A stretch of DNA of 8,426 nucleotides from Deltaproteobacteria bacterium (GCA_003646875.1 QMLT01000057.1:1-8426); one strand, 5' to 3'; shown: positions 1-6,839, counted from the first letter of the stretch. Made by a program: numbers and translations. Notes: generated by a model not told the origin, from the letters alone.

Positions 1-422
1 AAAATTGCTTCCATGGCCTCGGTTTCTGAACATTTATGTACTCTCTTTCCAATAATAACAGCCAGCTCTGCTTCAAAATCTACCTTTTTAGTAAGATTCA
101 CATCCCAGGTGATGAAGTCTTTATGACCAATCAAACTATTCGGAAATTTTGCAAAGATCAGAGGAAATTTCGGAACATCTCCTTTGCTCTCTCGAATATG
201 ATCGCTATAGTTTAGTCCAATCGCAACTATTTTAGATGGACTGCTCACGGGTGGAGCAAGGGTAATATTAGCTAGAGCTATAGCCTTTCCAGAAGGCTTA
301 CATTCGGGTTTTGTCTTGATGAAATCGATCATTTCACCTTTGAAATCGCAAGGTATAAGACTGTTATCATTTATGATACCTAACCGAATACGTTCTTTAT
401 CGTGGAACTGTGCTATTTTCAT
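1..422 (-). CDS. Fumarylacetoacetate hydrolase (FAH) family protein, N-terminal part, cut by window edge
   Basis: The minus strand reads an open frame of 140 codons from the ATG at 422-420 to the left edge, so the C-terminal part is missing. The protein starts MKIAQF and carries IGLNYSDH at residues 68-75 and VDFEAELAVIIGK at 114-126. These are the conserved FAH-family segments; E117 and E119 correspond to the acidic metal ligands of the family's Mg/Mn site. Members act on 2-oxo acids, for example as acylpyruvate hydrolases, 2-hydroxyhepta-2,4-diene-1,7-dioate isomerases or oxaloacetate tautomerases/decarboxylases. The substrate cannot be assigned from this fragment. The family is usually about 250-300 residues, so about half is seen. 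A GAGG Shine-Dalgarno sits five bases before the ATG, which supports this start. The gene is probably driven from the gap at 423-779. The family call is firm, the exact reaction is not. Confidence 0.9.
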   Translation of the reverse strand, partial: MKIAQFHDKERIRLGIINDNSLIPCDFKGEMIDFIKTKPECKPSGKAIALANITLAPPVSSPSKIVAIGLNYSDHIRESKGDVPKFPLIFAKFPNSLIGHKDFITWDVNLTKKVDFEAELAVIIGKRVHKCSETEAMEAI

Positions 423-456
423 AAAGACCTCACATACTCGTTGATTAACTATTATT

Positions 457-480
457 GATATCGAGGATATCTAACGATAT
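457..480. promoter_or_regulatory. GATATC-GAG-GATATC dyad with a third GATAT
   Basis: GATATC stands at 457-462 and again at 466-471, separated by GAG, giving a perfect inverted and direct repeat. A further GATAT begins at 476. The three copies are spaced 9 and 10 bases apart, close to one helical turn. The site would fall in the leader of the FAH gene if the promoter at 543-571 is real, about 35 bases before the start codon. It could be an operator or a leader hairpin. No known factor is assigned, and short AT-rich dyads arise readily by chance. Confidence 0.25.
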
Positions 481-542
481 TGTTGGTTTTTTTACAAGAT
501 AAGGTAATAGTTCAGCCACAAAGACACCAAGTCACCAAGATT

Positions 543-571
543 ATTATATAATTCTTTACAAAATTGGTAAA
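543..571 (-). promoter_or_regulatory. Candidate sigma70-like promoter for the FAH gene
   Basis: Read on the minus strand, a perfect TATAAT (plus positions 543-548) is preceded by a 17-base spacer and the hexamer TTTACC (566-571), which matches four of six positions of TTGACA. Transcription would begin near 536 and leave a leader of roughly 115 bases before the FAH start codon. The -35 hexamer overlaps the dyad at 565-580. The flank is AT-rich, so a chance match is possible. Confidence 0.35.
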
Positions 572-580
572 TAATTACCA
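565..580. promoter_or_regulatory. Operator-like dyad TGGTAA-N4-TTACCA
   Basis: Six-base arms match perfectly around a four-base centre. The dyad covers the -35 element of the candidate FAH promoter, the usual place for a repressor site. The half-site GGTAAAT recurs on the plus strand at 566, 588 and 609, spaced 22 and 21 bases, about two helical turns each, so a row of sites on one DNA face is possible. The binding protein is unknown and no regulator gene lies in the window. Confidence 0.3.
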
Positions 581-682
581 GTTTATAGGTAAATTAATGC
601 CACTTTTTGGTAAATTTTTCATATTTTTGACATATCGCCTGCCGGATGCTATGTCCACAATTCAGTTTTATGAAACATTCTA

Positions 683-714
683 GAATACCCCGTGCTGTCC
701 ACGGGGATGAGTGG
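683..714. repeat. Solitary GC-rich hairpin resembling a type I-E CRISPR repeat
   Basis: CCCCGTG at 688-694 pairs perfectly with CACGGGG at 700-706 across a five-base loop. The flanks, AATA before and ATGAG after, recall the type I-E repeat plan (TTCCCC, hairpin, GGGGATGAACC). Only one copy is present, there is no spacer array and no cas gene, so it is at most a degenerate or solitary repeat-like element. A ten-base palindrome, ATTCTAGAAT, adjoins it at 677-686. No T-run follows on either strand, so it is not a standard intrinsic terminator, although it lies downstream of a minus-strand gene. Confidence 0.3.
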
Positions 715-726
715 CATCCTTTCAGT

Positions 727-776
727 CCGCCTCCCTCGGTGGAAGGGGTAAGGCGAGAGGGTGAGGGGGTTTCCCC
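727..776. repeat. G-rich/C-rich REP-like stretch behind the CNNM gene
   Basis: This GC-rich, strand-biased stretch sits directly after the stop codon of the minus-strand CNNM gene. It contains CGCCT (728-732) facing AGGCG (751-755) and a small GGGG-TTT-CCCC hairpin (766-776). On the minus strand it reads like the CCCTCACCCTCTC-type elements found between genes in many bacteria; that likeness is from memory and unchecked. Its place in the 3' untranslated region suggests mRNA 3'-end protection or weak termination. The plus strand holds three runs of three or more G plus several GG pairs, enough only for a weak two-layer quadruplex. Confidence 0.35.
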
Positions 777-779
777 ACT

Positions 780-2054
780 TTATTGTATCCCTGTTTCCTC
801 TCCTTTTTCTTTATTATCATGGATAGTAATTGATATCTTTTTGATAGAGCGCTTATCAGCATCCGTGATAATGAATTTCAGGTTGGCAAACTCAAAACTT
901 TCACCAATCCGGGGTATCTTTTCCATATGCTTGAGGAGAAAACCTCCCACTGTTTCGTAATCATCCTTGGGAAGCCCTAGATTGAGATGATCATTGAGTT
1001 CATCTATTTCCATTCGGGCGTTCACGAGGTATTTATTGTGTGTAATTTTTACAAAAAAATGCTCTTCTTTATCGTACTCATCATATATTTCTCCGACAAC
1101 CTCTTCAAGTATGTCTTCAATAGTAACAATGCCTGTGGTGCCGCCATATTCATCAACAACTATAGCAATACTATTCCCTTCAGTTCGCAGGTGCTTAAGA
1201 AGTTCATCAACAGGGGCGGTGTTGGGGACATATGGGGCGGGACGCATTATATCCTTGAGGGTTAGCGTTTTTTGCCGGGCAGTAAGGAGGTCAAAGGCGT
1301 GAACAATGCCTATGATATTATATGCTTCCTCTGAAAATACTGGTATTCTTGAGTAACCGGTTTTTTGGGCAAGGCTTATAGCCTTGTCAATATGGTCTTG
1401 TATCTCTAATGCTTCTACGTTGACGAGCGGTATCATAACGTCTTCCACCTCGGTTTCAGAAAAGTCAAATATACGCTCGACGATTTTTTTCTCAGCTGTT
1501 CTCAGACTGCTGTCTATATTCCACATGTCTAAATAGTTCTCAAGATCTTCACGTGTAGCGTAGGGCTTAAGCCGAGCGCTGCCCACGCCAAAAAGCATCA
1601 TAAAAAGGGTTGTCAGCCAGGTCAGGACTAATATAAATGGATAGAAAAGTATGGATATCACCTTGAGAGGATATACGAGATACGGGGTTATTTCTTCAGC
1701 ATGGTAGCGATAGATAGTTTTTGGGGTAATCTCTCCTAAAATGAGGATAATCGGTGTCATGATGAGTATGGTTGCATATTTATATTGTTCGCCAAGGTAG
1801 TTGATAATCAAAAGCGTTGCAATTGCATTGCTCAGTACCTCAAATATATTGGTGCCAAGCAGTGTTGTAGAGAAGAATTTTTCCGGGGTGTGAAGAATCG
1901 CTTCCACCAATGTGTGTTTTTTCGAGCCCTGTTCTGCAAGGGCCTTTATGCGCGCCCGGTCCACAGAAACCATCGCAGTTTCGGTTCCTGAGAAAAATCC
2001 CTCACAGAATATAGAGGCGAAAATAAGAAAAATCCATAGGAGAAGTTCAAGCAT
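780..2054 (-). CDS. CNNM/HlyC-CorC family membrane protein, full domain set (CNNM, CBS pair, CorC_HlyC)
   Basis: With the start at 2054 the protein has 424 residues. The CNNM (DUF21) membrane domain covers about 1-185, with hydrophobic segments near 1-20, 65-85, 92-108 and 130-155, SGTETA at 22-27 and GEITPKT at 107-113. A CBS pair follows at about 205-325, ending in DEYGGTTGIVTIEDILEE (301-318), where nucleotide-binding regulation occurs in the family. A CorC_HlyC domain lies at about 335-412. Relatives are annotated as hemolysin-like or CorC and are linked to Mg2+ or Co2+ efflux or transport; the haemolysin name is historical. The frame also allows an ATG at 2081 (433 residues), but that adds nine polar residues before the first membrane segment. 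The ATG at 2054 has AGAGAGGG before it and overlaps the upstream gene's stop, so I prefer it. Ion specificity is not readable here. Confidence 0.92.
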   Translation of the reverse strand: MLELLLWIFLIFASIFCEGFFSGTETAMVSVDRARIKALAEQGSKKHTLVEAILHTPEKFFSTTLLGTNIFEVLSNAIATLLIINYLGEQYKYATILIMTPIILILGEITPKTIYRYHAEEITPYLVYPLKVISILFYPFILVLTWLTTLFMMLFGVGSARLKPYATREDLENYLDMWNIDSSLRTAEKKIVERIFDFSETEVEDVMIPLVNVEALEIQDHIDKAISLAQKTGYSRIPVFSEEAYNIIGIVHAFDLLTARQKTLTLKDIMRPAPYVPNTAPVDELLKHLRTEGNSIAIVVDEYGGTTGIVTIEDILEEVVGEIYDEYDKEEHFFVKITHNKYLVNARMEIDELNDHLNLGLPKDDYETVGGFLLKHMEKIPRIGESFEFANLKFIITDADKRSIKKISITIHDNKEKGEETGIQ

Positions 2055-3090
2055 TGTTTTTGCCCTCTCTATCGGTTTCATCCATTATCTCACCGAAAAG
2101 CTCCTCAAGGATATCCTCAAGCGTAACCATTCCAACTGTTTTCCCATGGCTGTTGGTCACTATTCCTATATGGCTTTTGTTTTTCTGAAATTGAATCAAC
2201 ACAGACAATGCATTTCTACCTTCAGAGATAAATGTTGGCTTTCTTAGAATAGACTTTATTGTCGGAAACTTTTTTCTGGATGCAGAACCTTTAAGACGCA
2301 GGAGATCTTTTGCATGGACAAAGCCGGTGATATGGTCAATGCTTTTTTTAAAAACAGGGTATCGTGAGAACTTTTTTGTCTCAATAATTTCCATAAGGGA
2401 TTCTTCACTGATATCCTGTGGCACTGCTGCTATCCTGTCTCGTGGTATCATTATATCGGATATAGATATATCATCCAGATGAAAGGCCTTGTGAATAAGA
2501 TCACGCTCACCAGGTTCAATTGTTCCCTCTTTGCTGCCAATATCTACCATTGATTTGAAGATACCCTCATCAATTGTTGCTGAATCGAGGGGCTGTTTTG
2601 TCGGGTCTTTCACAAAGAGGTGGATAAATACCTTTGCAGCGGAATTGAGCACATGTCGAAGTGGAACTATGGCACGTGAAAAAAGGTATAGAGGATATGA
2701 GTTAAAGCAAGCTATCTTTTCTGGAAATTTAACCGCTATGGTTTTAGGTATTATCTCCCCAAAGAGCAGGAGTACAGGCACAGTCACTGCCATGGAGAAA
2801 AAGGGAAGAAACTGGTTGCTGATTATATCCTTTGTAAGAGAGTAAACAAGTGCAGCGGCCACGACAGAGATGCATATATTCACAATCTCATTACCTATAA
2901 GCACTGTGGTGAGAAATGTGCTCGGAGCCTTTAGGAGATTTATTATATATTTAAACCTCGAACTTTTTCGGATTTTTCTTCGGTGCAGCCTGACCTTACT
3001 GAGTGAAAAAAAGGCGGTCTCAGATGAAGAAAAGAAACCTGAAAGAAGTAATAAGATAATAATGGATACAAGCTTTATGTAAAAGTACAT
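2047..3090 (-). CDS. CNNM/HlyC-CorC family membrane protein lacking the C-terminal CorC_HlyC domain
   Basis: This 347-residue paralogue of the downstream gene has a CNNM membrane domain at about 1-190, with hydrophobic segments near 5-20, 60-85, 98-112 and 130-145, the motif SSSETAFFSLSKVRL (21-35) and GEIIPKT (111-117). A CBS pair spans about 210-335. In the second CBS the usual DEYGG is replaced by TNSHGKT (312-318), while MVTLEDILEELFGEI (321-335) is kept. The protein stops about 12 residues later, so the CorC_HlyC domain is absent. The frame is intact and the end is abrupt but tidy, so this looks like an architecture rather than a fresh truncation. Its stop overlaps the next gene's ATG by eight bases, which implies translational coupling. 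The start ATG at 3090 has an AAGAGG unusually close (two bases), but an in-frame TAA three codons upstream leaves no earlier start. A cation-transport or regulatory partner role is inferred. Confidence 0.9.
   Translation of the reverse strand: MYFYIKLVSIIILLLLSGFFSSSETAFFSLSKVRLHRRKIRKSSRFKYIINLLKAPSTFLTTVLIGNEIVNICISVVAAALVYSLTKDIISNQFLPFFSMAVTVPVLLLFGEIIPKTIAVKFPEKIACFNSYPLYLFSRAIVPLRHVLNSAAKVFIHLFVKDPTKQPLDSATIDEGIFKSMVDIGSKEGTIEPGERDLIHKAFHLDDISISDIMIPRDRIAAVPQDISEESLMEIIETKKFSRYPVFKKSIDHITGFVHAKDLLRLKGSASRKKFPTIKSILRKPTFISEGRNALSVLIQFQKNKSHIGIVTNSHGKTVGMVTLEDILEELFGEIMDETDREGKNNA
2063..2070 (-). promoter_or_regulatory. Ribosome binding site supporting the 2054 start
   Basis: On the minus strand AGAGAGGG lies eight bases before the ATG at 2054-2052, inside the last codons of the upstream CNNM paralogue. 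A GGTGAG before the alternative ATG at 2081 is similarly strong, so the choice also rests on the hydrophobic N-terminus and the short gene overlap. Confidence 0.45.
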
Positions 3091-3214
3091 TTCCTCTTAA
3101 GGAAGGCAAATAGGGTGGTTTTAATATGTTTGCTGTACTGAGGAGATGAGAAACTTAATTTTTGAAAAAATTCTTCCATCAGATGATTTATTTCACAATA
3201 CTTCTACAATCTAC

Positions 3215-3249
3215 ATTATATGCATAACAGTAGTTATTTCAGAAGTCAA
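3215..3249 (-). promoter_or_regulatory. Weak candidate promoter elements for the CNNM pair
   Basis: On the minus strand a perfect TATAAT lies at plus positions 3215-3220 and a TTGACT at 3244-3249. The spacing between them is 23 bases, too long for a standard sigma70 promoter. TATGCA, 17 bases after TTGACT, is an alternative -10. Any promoter here would leave a leader of about 120 bases before the ATG at 3090. Only the individual hexamers are good. Confidence 0.2.
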
Positions 3250-3452
3250 CCTAAATAGATCTTTTCTGGAATAGGGGTTCTTCTTTGAAAGAATCGACAT
3301 ATTTACCTGCTGCAGATATATCAACTCAAGCTTCACTAGTGTCATGTCAAGTCTCGAGTGTCATTGCGAGCTGATCGAAATTATTTCTAATGCATTGAAT
3401 AATTATATAACTAAAGCAGCCAGTTCTCCGACGTCGGTCATTTTAATATCCA

Positions 3453-3473
3453 GTTGTCAGTAGTCAATTATCA
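3453..3473. repeat. Degenerate tandem heptamer repeat
   Basis: Three head-to-tail heptamers, GTTGTCA, GTAGTCA and ATTATCA, lie in register. Similar GTTGTCAGT-type short repeats are, from memory, common between genes in environmental bacteria with relaxed intergenic sequence. No function is apparent. Confidence 0.4.
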
Positions 3474-3711
3474 TTGATAGATGGTCGGTGATGGGTATTT
3501 CCGAAAAATTTTTAGGTAGTAACGTGGACAGCCTAGCTGTTTCCTCCCTCTTCAGTGCCTTAAAAGTGTAAGTACTAATATTTTGATGTCAAGACATACC
3601 GACCAGTTATCCACATGCCAAACGTGTCAGTCAGGGAAGTCATAAATAACAACGCTTGTAAGCAATTACTCTTTATGAATATAAGATCTTTAAGAAAATA
3701 GGTGTTTACCA

Positions 3712-3740
3712 TTGACACATAAGGGCAAATTCCTTACACT
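3712..3740 (+). promoter_or_regulatory. Sigma70-like promoter for the protease-transglutaminase operon
   Basis: A perfect TTGACA at 3712-3717 is followed by exactly 17 bases and TACACT at 3735-3740, which matches four of six positions of TATAAT including the key first, second and last bases. It faces the peptidase gene. Transcription would start near 3747 and give a leader of about 108 bases. This is the best promoter match I see in the window. Confidence 0.5.
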
Positions 3741-3854
3741 TCGGCCCACAAAAAGCGAGTCCTTATTGTCTCATGGCATTGCTAATGCTAATCTCTCTTT
3801 ACTCAAACGGGCTTTGCCATTGTTCACATTTTATGAAAATTATCAAGGCAGTCC

Positions 3855-6839
3855 ATGAATACGTCAAAAGATCCACGTAATCCAGACCTTAACGAAGGCG
3901 ATAGTATAAATGACTATCGCATTTGCAGGGTTTGTTCGCTTAAGCAAATTAGTTCCATTTTCTACGAACTGGAACATGAAAAAACGAAAGCCCGGCATGT
4001 TCACATCAGTGCAAACGATACGGAGAACACCTTCAGCGTTGCGTTTAAAACCGTGCCCGCAGATTCGACCGGTGTTGCGCATGTTTTAGAACACACGGTT
4101 CTCTGCGGTTCCAGATCTTTTCCGGTGCGGGACCCATTCTTTTCAATGTTAAAAAGAAGTTTATCTACGTTTATGAATGCGTTTACCGCCTCAGATTGGA
4201 CTATGTACCCATTCTCAACCCAGAATAAAAAAGATTTCTATAACCTGCTGGATGTATACCTGGATGCGGCTTTTTTCCCAAATCTGGATTCACTCAGCTT
4301 CAAACAGGAAGGCCACCGTTTGGAGGTTGAGCCAGATGCAGATGAAAAGGGCACCTTCAAGCTGACGTATAAAGGGGTCGTTTATAATGAGATGAAAGGG
4401 GCTATGTCATCCCCCAGTGAGGTGCTGGCCAGATCTCTTTTACAGGCTCTCTATCCATCCACGACCTACCGCTTTAACTCCGGCGGAGACCCTGCTGTCA
4501 TTCCTAAATTGACCCATGAACAGCTGAAGGCATTCCACAGGCGCCATTATCATCCGAGTAATGCCTTCTTTTATACATATGGCAATCTTCCGTTGAAAGA
4601 TCACCTAAACTTTATTCAGGAGAAAATACTGCGCCATTTTGACGCAATTGATCCACAGACCGAAGTGCCTTTACAAGTGCGCTGGAAAGAGCCCAAATAC
4701 GAGACATATTATTATCCATTTAATAAAGATGAAGATCCCACGAAAAAATGTCAGGTGTGCCTGGCATGGCTGACGGCAGACATCAAGGATTCATTTGAGG
4801 TCCTGGCCCTTACCCTTTTAGAACAAATCCTTCTGGGCAATTCCGCTTCCCCTCTTCGTAAGGCCTTGATCGACTCAAAGTTAGGAACCTCATTAAGTGA
4901 TGGAGCTGGCTTTGATGCGGGTAACCGCGACACATTGTTCGCGGCCGGCCTGAAAGATGTGAAAGGATCTGATGCGGATAATATTGAAAAAATTATTTTT
5001 GATGTTTTCGAGCGCCTGGCCGATGGTGGAATTGATAAAAGACTGATTGATTCGGCAATTCACCAGCTTGAATTTCATCGTAAAGAAATAACCAACCACC
5101 CGTATCCATATGGGATTCAGCTGCTGCTTAATTTTTCTGGAAGCTGGTTTCATGGTGGTGATCCTGTAAGAGTTCTTAACTTTGATGAGGATATAGCTAA
5201 GCTGCGAGACATGGTATCCAGAGAACCATTTTTTGAAAACAGGATCAAGTCGTATTTTCTTGACAACCCACACAGGGTTCGGCTGACACTCATGCCTGAT
5301 CAAGAGATGGCAGTGAAGGAAGGGATGCGAGTTACCAGGGAACTTGATGTGATAAAGACGCGTATGACCGAATCTGATCTTGTAAAAATCAGAAAAGACA
5401 GTGATGCCCTGAAAAAACTTCAGGAGAGGGCGGAAGATGTTTCGGTGCTCCCTTCACTGGAAAGGGAAGATATTCCACCGTGGGTAAAAGGTATTCCTGA
5501 GACGGTCATGACCGAACCAGCGCCAGCAGCCTGTTATCAGCAACCCACCGCCGGAATTTTTTATTTTTCCGCCGCAGCAGGCGGTGGCAACATTCCACAA
5601 GAACTCATTCCCCTGGCCCCATTTTTTTGTCATGCCTTTACAAAAATCGGGACAACACGACGGGATTATGCCGATATGGCACAATTAATTGATGCCTATA
5701 CTGGTGGTATCGAACTTTCGGCACAGGCTCGAAACAAATTTGACAGCGAAGGCGCCTGCCTCCCTTTTGTGACATTCAATGGAAAATGTCTTACCCGGAA
5801 TCAGGACAGAATGTTTGAAATCATATCAGAATTGTTGTGTTCGTTTGATTTTTCAGACCTTAATCGTTTAAAGAGCTTGCTGTTCGAGTACCGAGCAGGC
5901 CTGGAAACTATGGTTATCCACAATGGTCACCAGTTGGCCATGTCGCTTGCTTCCAGGAATTTTTCTGCCACAATGGCGCTTTCTGAGAGCTGGCATGGTA
6001 TTCACCAGTTAAAAATGATAAAAGATCTGACCGCGAATATCACGGATGATCAACTGGAAAAACTTTCTGCCGATTTGAAGTTAATCGGCAGAACCATACT
6101 AACCCGCAATAACTTTAAGATGGCATTAATAGGTGAAGAGCAGCAACTTCAGGCCGCGCTTCCTCTGGCGTCTTCGCTTCAGAAAAATCTTTCACCTGAG
6201 AATAGCGAGGGATTTAAACCACCACACATTGAAAAAAATGACGAGATTCCAAGAGAAGGATGGAGCACCGCCTCGGCAGTATCATTTGTGGCCCAAACCT
6301 TTCCGGTGGTGCGTATGGTGCATGAGGATTCGCCGTCACTGGCAGTTATCAGCAAAATCCTCCGGTCCATGTACCTGCATCGCGAGATAAGGGAAAAGGG
6401 CGGCGCCTATGGTGGTTTTGCCATTTATAATCCTGAAAGCGGGCTGTTCGGGTTCGGCTCTTACCGGGACCCCCATATTGTAGAGACGTTGAGTGCGTAT
6501 AAAGGGGCCGCAGTTTTCATAAAATCAGATGATTATGGGGATCAGGATATAAAAGAGGCTATTTTTCAGGTATGTTCAGAAATCGACAAACCGGATCCAC
6601 CCGGCCCTGCCGCCCGCAAGGCCTTTTACCGTAAAATCATGTCTCTTTCGGATGAATCCCGCAATCGATTTAAACAGAGGCTTTTGTCCCTGACGTCCAC
6701 ACAGGTGAAGGAGGCGGCAAAAAAATATTTTGATCAAACCGGGGAAGGGCAGGGCGTTGCCGTTATTTCAAGTGAGGAGAAATTAAGCGAGGCAAACCGA
6801 AGGTTAGTGGATAATCCCCTTACGTTATATAAAATTTAA
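3855..6839 (+). CDS. M16C-family zinc metalloprotease, presequence-protease (PreP)-like
   Basis: This 994-residue protein has the size and layout of PreP/PITRM1-type M16C peptidases, two M16 halves forming a closed chamber that degrades oligopeptides. The inverted zinc motif HVLEH gives ligands H76 and H80 and catalytic E79. The third ligand is E179 in VVYNEMKGAMSSP. VLCGSRSFPVRDPFF (82-96) and STFMNAFTASDWTMYP (104-119) are typical of the PreP branch. Approximate layout: catalytic M16 domain 40-220, second M16 domain 240-440, M16C-associated helical region 490-740, C-terminal M16 domain 780-990. GGAYGG at 849-854 and GSYRDP at 868-873 provide the Tyr/Arg substrate-binding features of the distal half. 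There is no signal peptide, so a cytoplasmic role in peptide recycling is likely. AAGG six bases before the ATG is a modest ribosome site. A CxxC at C24-C27 near the N-terminus is noted as unusual. Confidence 0.95.
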   Translation: MNTSKDPRNPDLNEGDSINDYRICRVCSLKQISSIFYELEHEKTKARHVHISANDTENTFSVAFKTVPADSTGVAHVLEHTVLCGSRSFPVRDPFFSMLKRSLSTFMNAFTASDWTMYPFSTQNKKDFYNLLDVYLDAAFFPNLDSLSFKQEGHRLEVEPDADEKGTFKLTYKGVVYNEMKGAMSSPSEVLARSLLQALYPSTTYRFNSGGDPAVIPKLTHEQLKAFHRRHYHPSNAFFYTYGNLPLKDHLNFIQEKILRHFDAIDPQTEVPLQVRWKEPKYETYYYPFNKDEDPTKKCQVCLAWLTADIKDSFEVLALTLLEQILLGNSASPLRKALIDSKLGTSLSDGAGFDAGNRDTLFAAGLKDVKGSDADNIEKIIFDVFERLADGGIDKRLIDSAIHQLEFHRKEITNHPYPYGIQLLLNFSGSWFHGGDPVRVLNFDEDIAKLRDMVSREPFFENRIKSYFLDNPHRVRLTLMPDQEMAVKEGMRVTRELDVIKTRMTESDLVKIRKDSDALKKLQERAEDVSVLPSLEREDIPPWVKGIPETVMTEPAPAACYQQPTAGIFYFSAAAGGGNIPQELIPLAPFFCHAFTKIGTTRRDYADMAQLIDAYTGGIELSAQARNKFDSEGACLPFVTFNGKCLTRNQDRMFEIISELLCSFDFSDLNRLKSLLFEYRAGLETMVIHNGHQLAMSLASRNFSATMALSESWHGIHQLKMIKDLTANITDDQLEKLSADLKLIGRTILTRNNFKMALIGEEQQLQAALPLASSLQKNLSPENSEGFKPPHIEKNDEIPREGWSTASAVSFVAQTFPVVRMVHEDSPSLAVISKILRSMYLHREIREKGGAYGGFAIYNPESGLFGFGSYRDPHIVETLSAYKGAAVFIKSDDYGDQDIKEAIFQVCSEIDKPDPPGPAARKAFYRKIMSLSDESRNRFKQRLLSLTSTQVKEAAKKYFDQTGEGQGVAVISSEEKLSEANRRLVDNPLTLYKI

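Larger units (their letters stand above)
423..779. other. Gap of 357 bp without a gene
   Basis: The stretch lies upstream of the minus-strand FAH gene and downstream of the minus-strand CNNM gene. I see no credible coding frame. Its left two thirds are AT-rich and hold a GATAT-repeat dyad, a candidate minus-strand promoter with a TGGTAA/TTACCA dyad, and an ACACCAAG/TCACCAAG motif near 525-539. That motif resembles short sequences common between genes in many environmental bacteria (from memory, unchecked). The right third is GC-rich, with a hairpin at 688-706 and a G-rich stretch at 727-776. Confidence 0.7.
3091..3854. other. Divergent gap of 764 bp without a gene
   Basis: The gap separates the minus-strand CNNM pair from the plus-strand protease operon and should hold promoters for both. 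I found no frame with a plausible start, ribosome site and length, and no tRNA or rRNA signature. It contains several short structures: AATTTTT-GA-AAAAATT (3157-3172), TTCTTT-G-AAAGAA (3281-3293), a direct repeat AGTGTCAT (3338 and 3357), the palindrome CCGACGTCGG (3428-3437), a three-unit heptamer repeat (3453-3473), ATGTC-AA-GACAT (3586-3597) and one DnaA-box-like TTATCCACA (3607-3615). It may be decayed sequence or a host for small RNAs; neither can be shown here. Confidence 0.7.

Noticed and set aside
694..703. Ten-base sequence GCTGTCCACG shared in opposite orientation with 3523-3532, considered as inverted ends of a mobile element
   Set aside because: The match does not extend beyond ten bases, no transposase lies between, and one such match between two gaps of this size is expected by chance.
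688..706. Intrinsic terminator of the CNNM operon
   Set aside because: The hairpin is good, but no T-run follows it on either strand, so it does not meet the usual criterion.
683..714. CRISPR array
   Set aside because: Only one repeat-like unit is visible, with no second copy, spacers or cas genes.
646..960. Plus-strand frame of 104 codons over the gap and the end of the CNNM gene
   Set aside because: It has no recognisable domain or ribosome site, crosses the GC-rich hairpin and G-rich element, and is mostly antisense to a well-supported gene.
2047..2081. Frameshift splitting one CNNM gene into two
   Set aside because: Both frames carry a complete CNNM domain and CBS pair with different sequences, so they are paralogues, not pieces of one gene.
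3607..3615. Perfect DnaA-box sequence TTATCCACA as a sign of a replication origin
   Set aside because: There is only one box in the gap, with no cluster and no dnaA, dnaN or other origin genes nearby. The same nonamer also occurs inside the peptidase gene near 5934.
3773..3880. 35-codon leader frame before the M16C peptidase
   Set aside because: There is no Shine-Dalgarno before its ATG, the peptide has no recognisable feature, and it overlaps the firm peptidase start.
4893..5303. Minus-strand frame of 136 codons inside the peptidase gene
   Set aside because: It is antisense to a strongly supported M16C coding region and shows no domain; it is a shadow frame.
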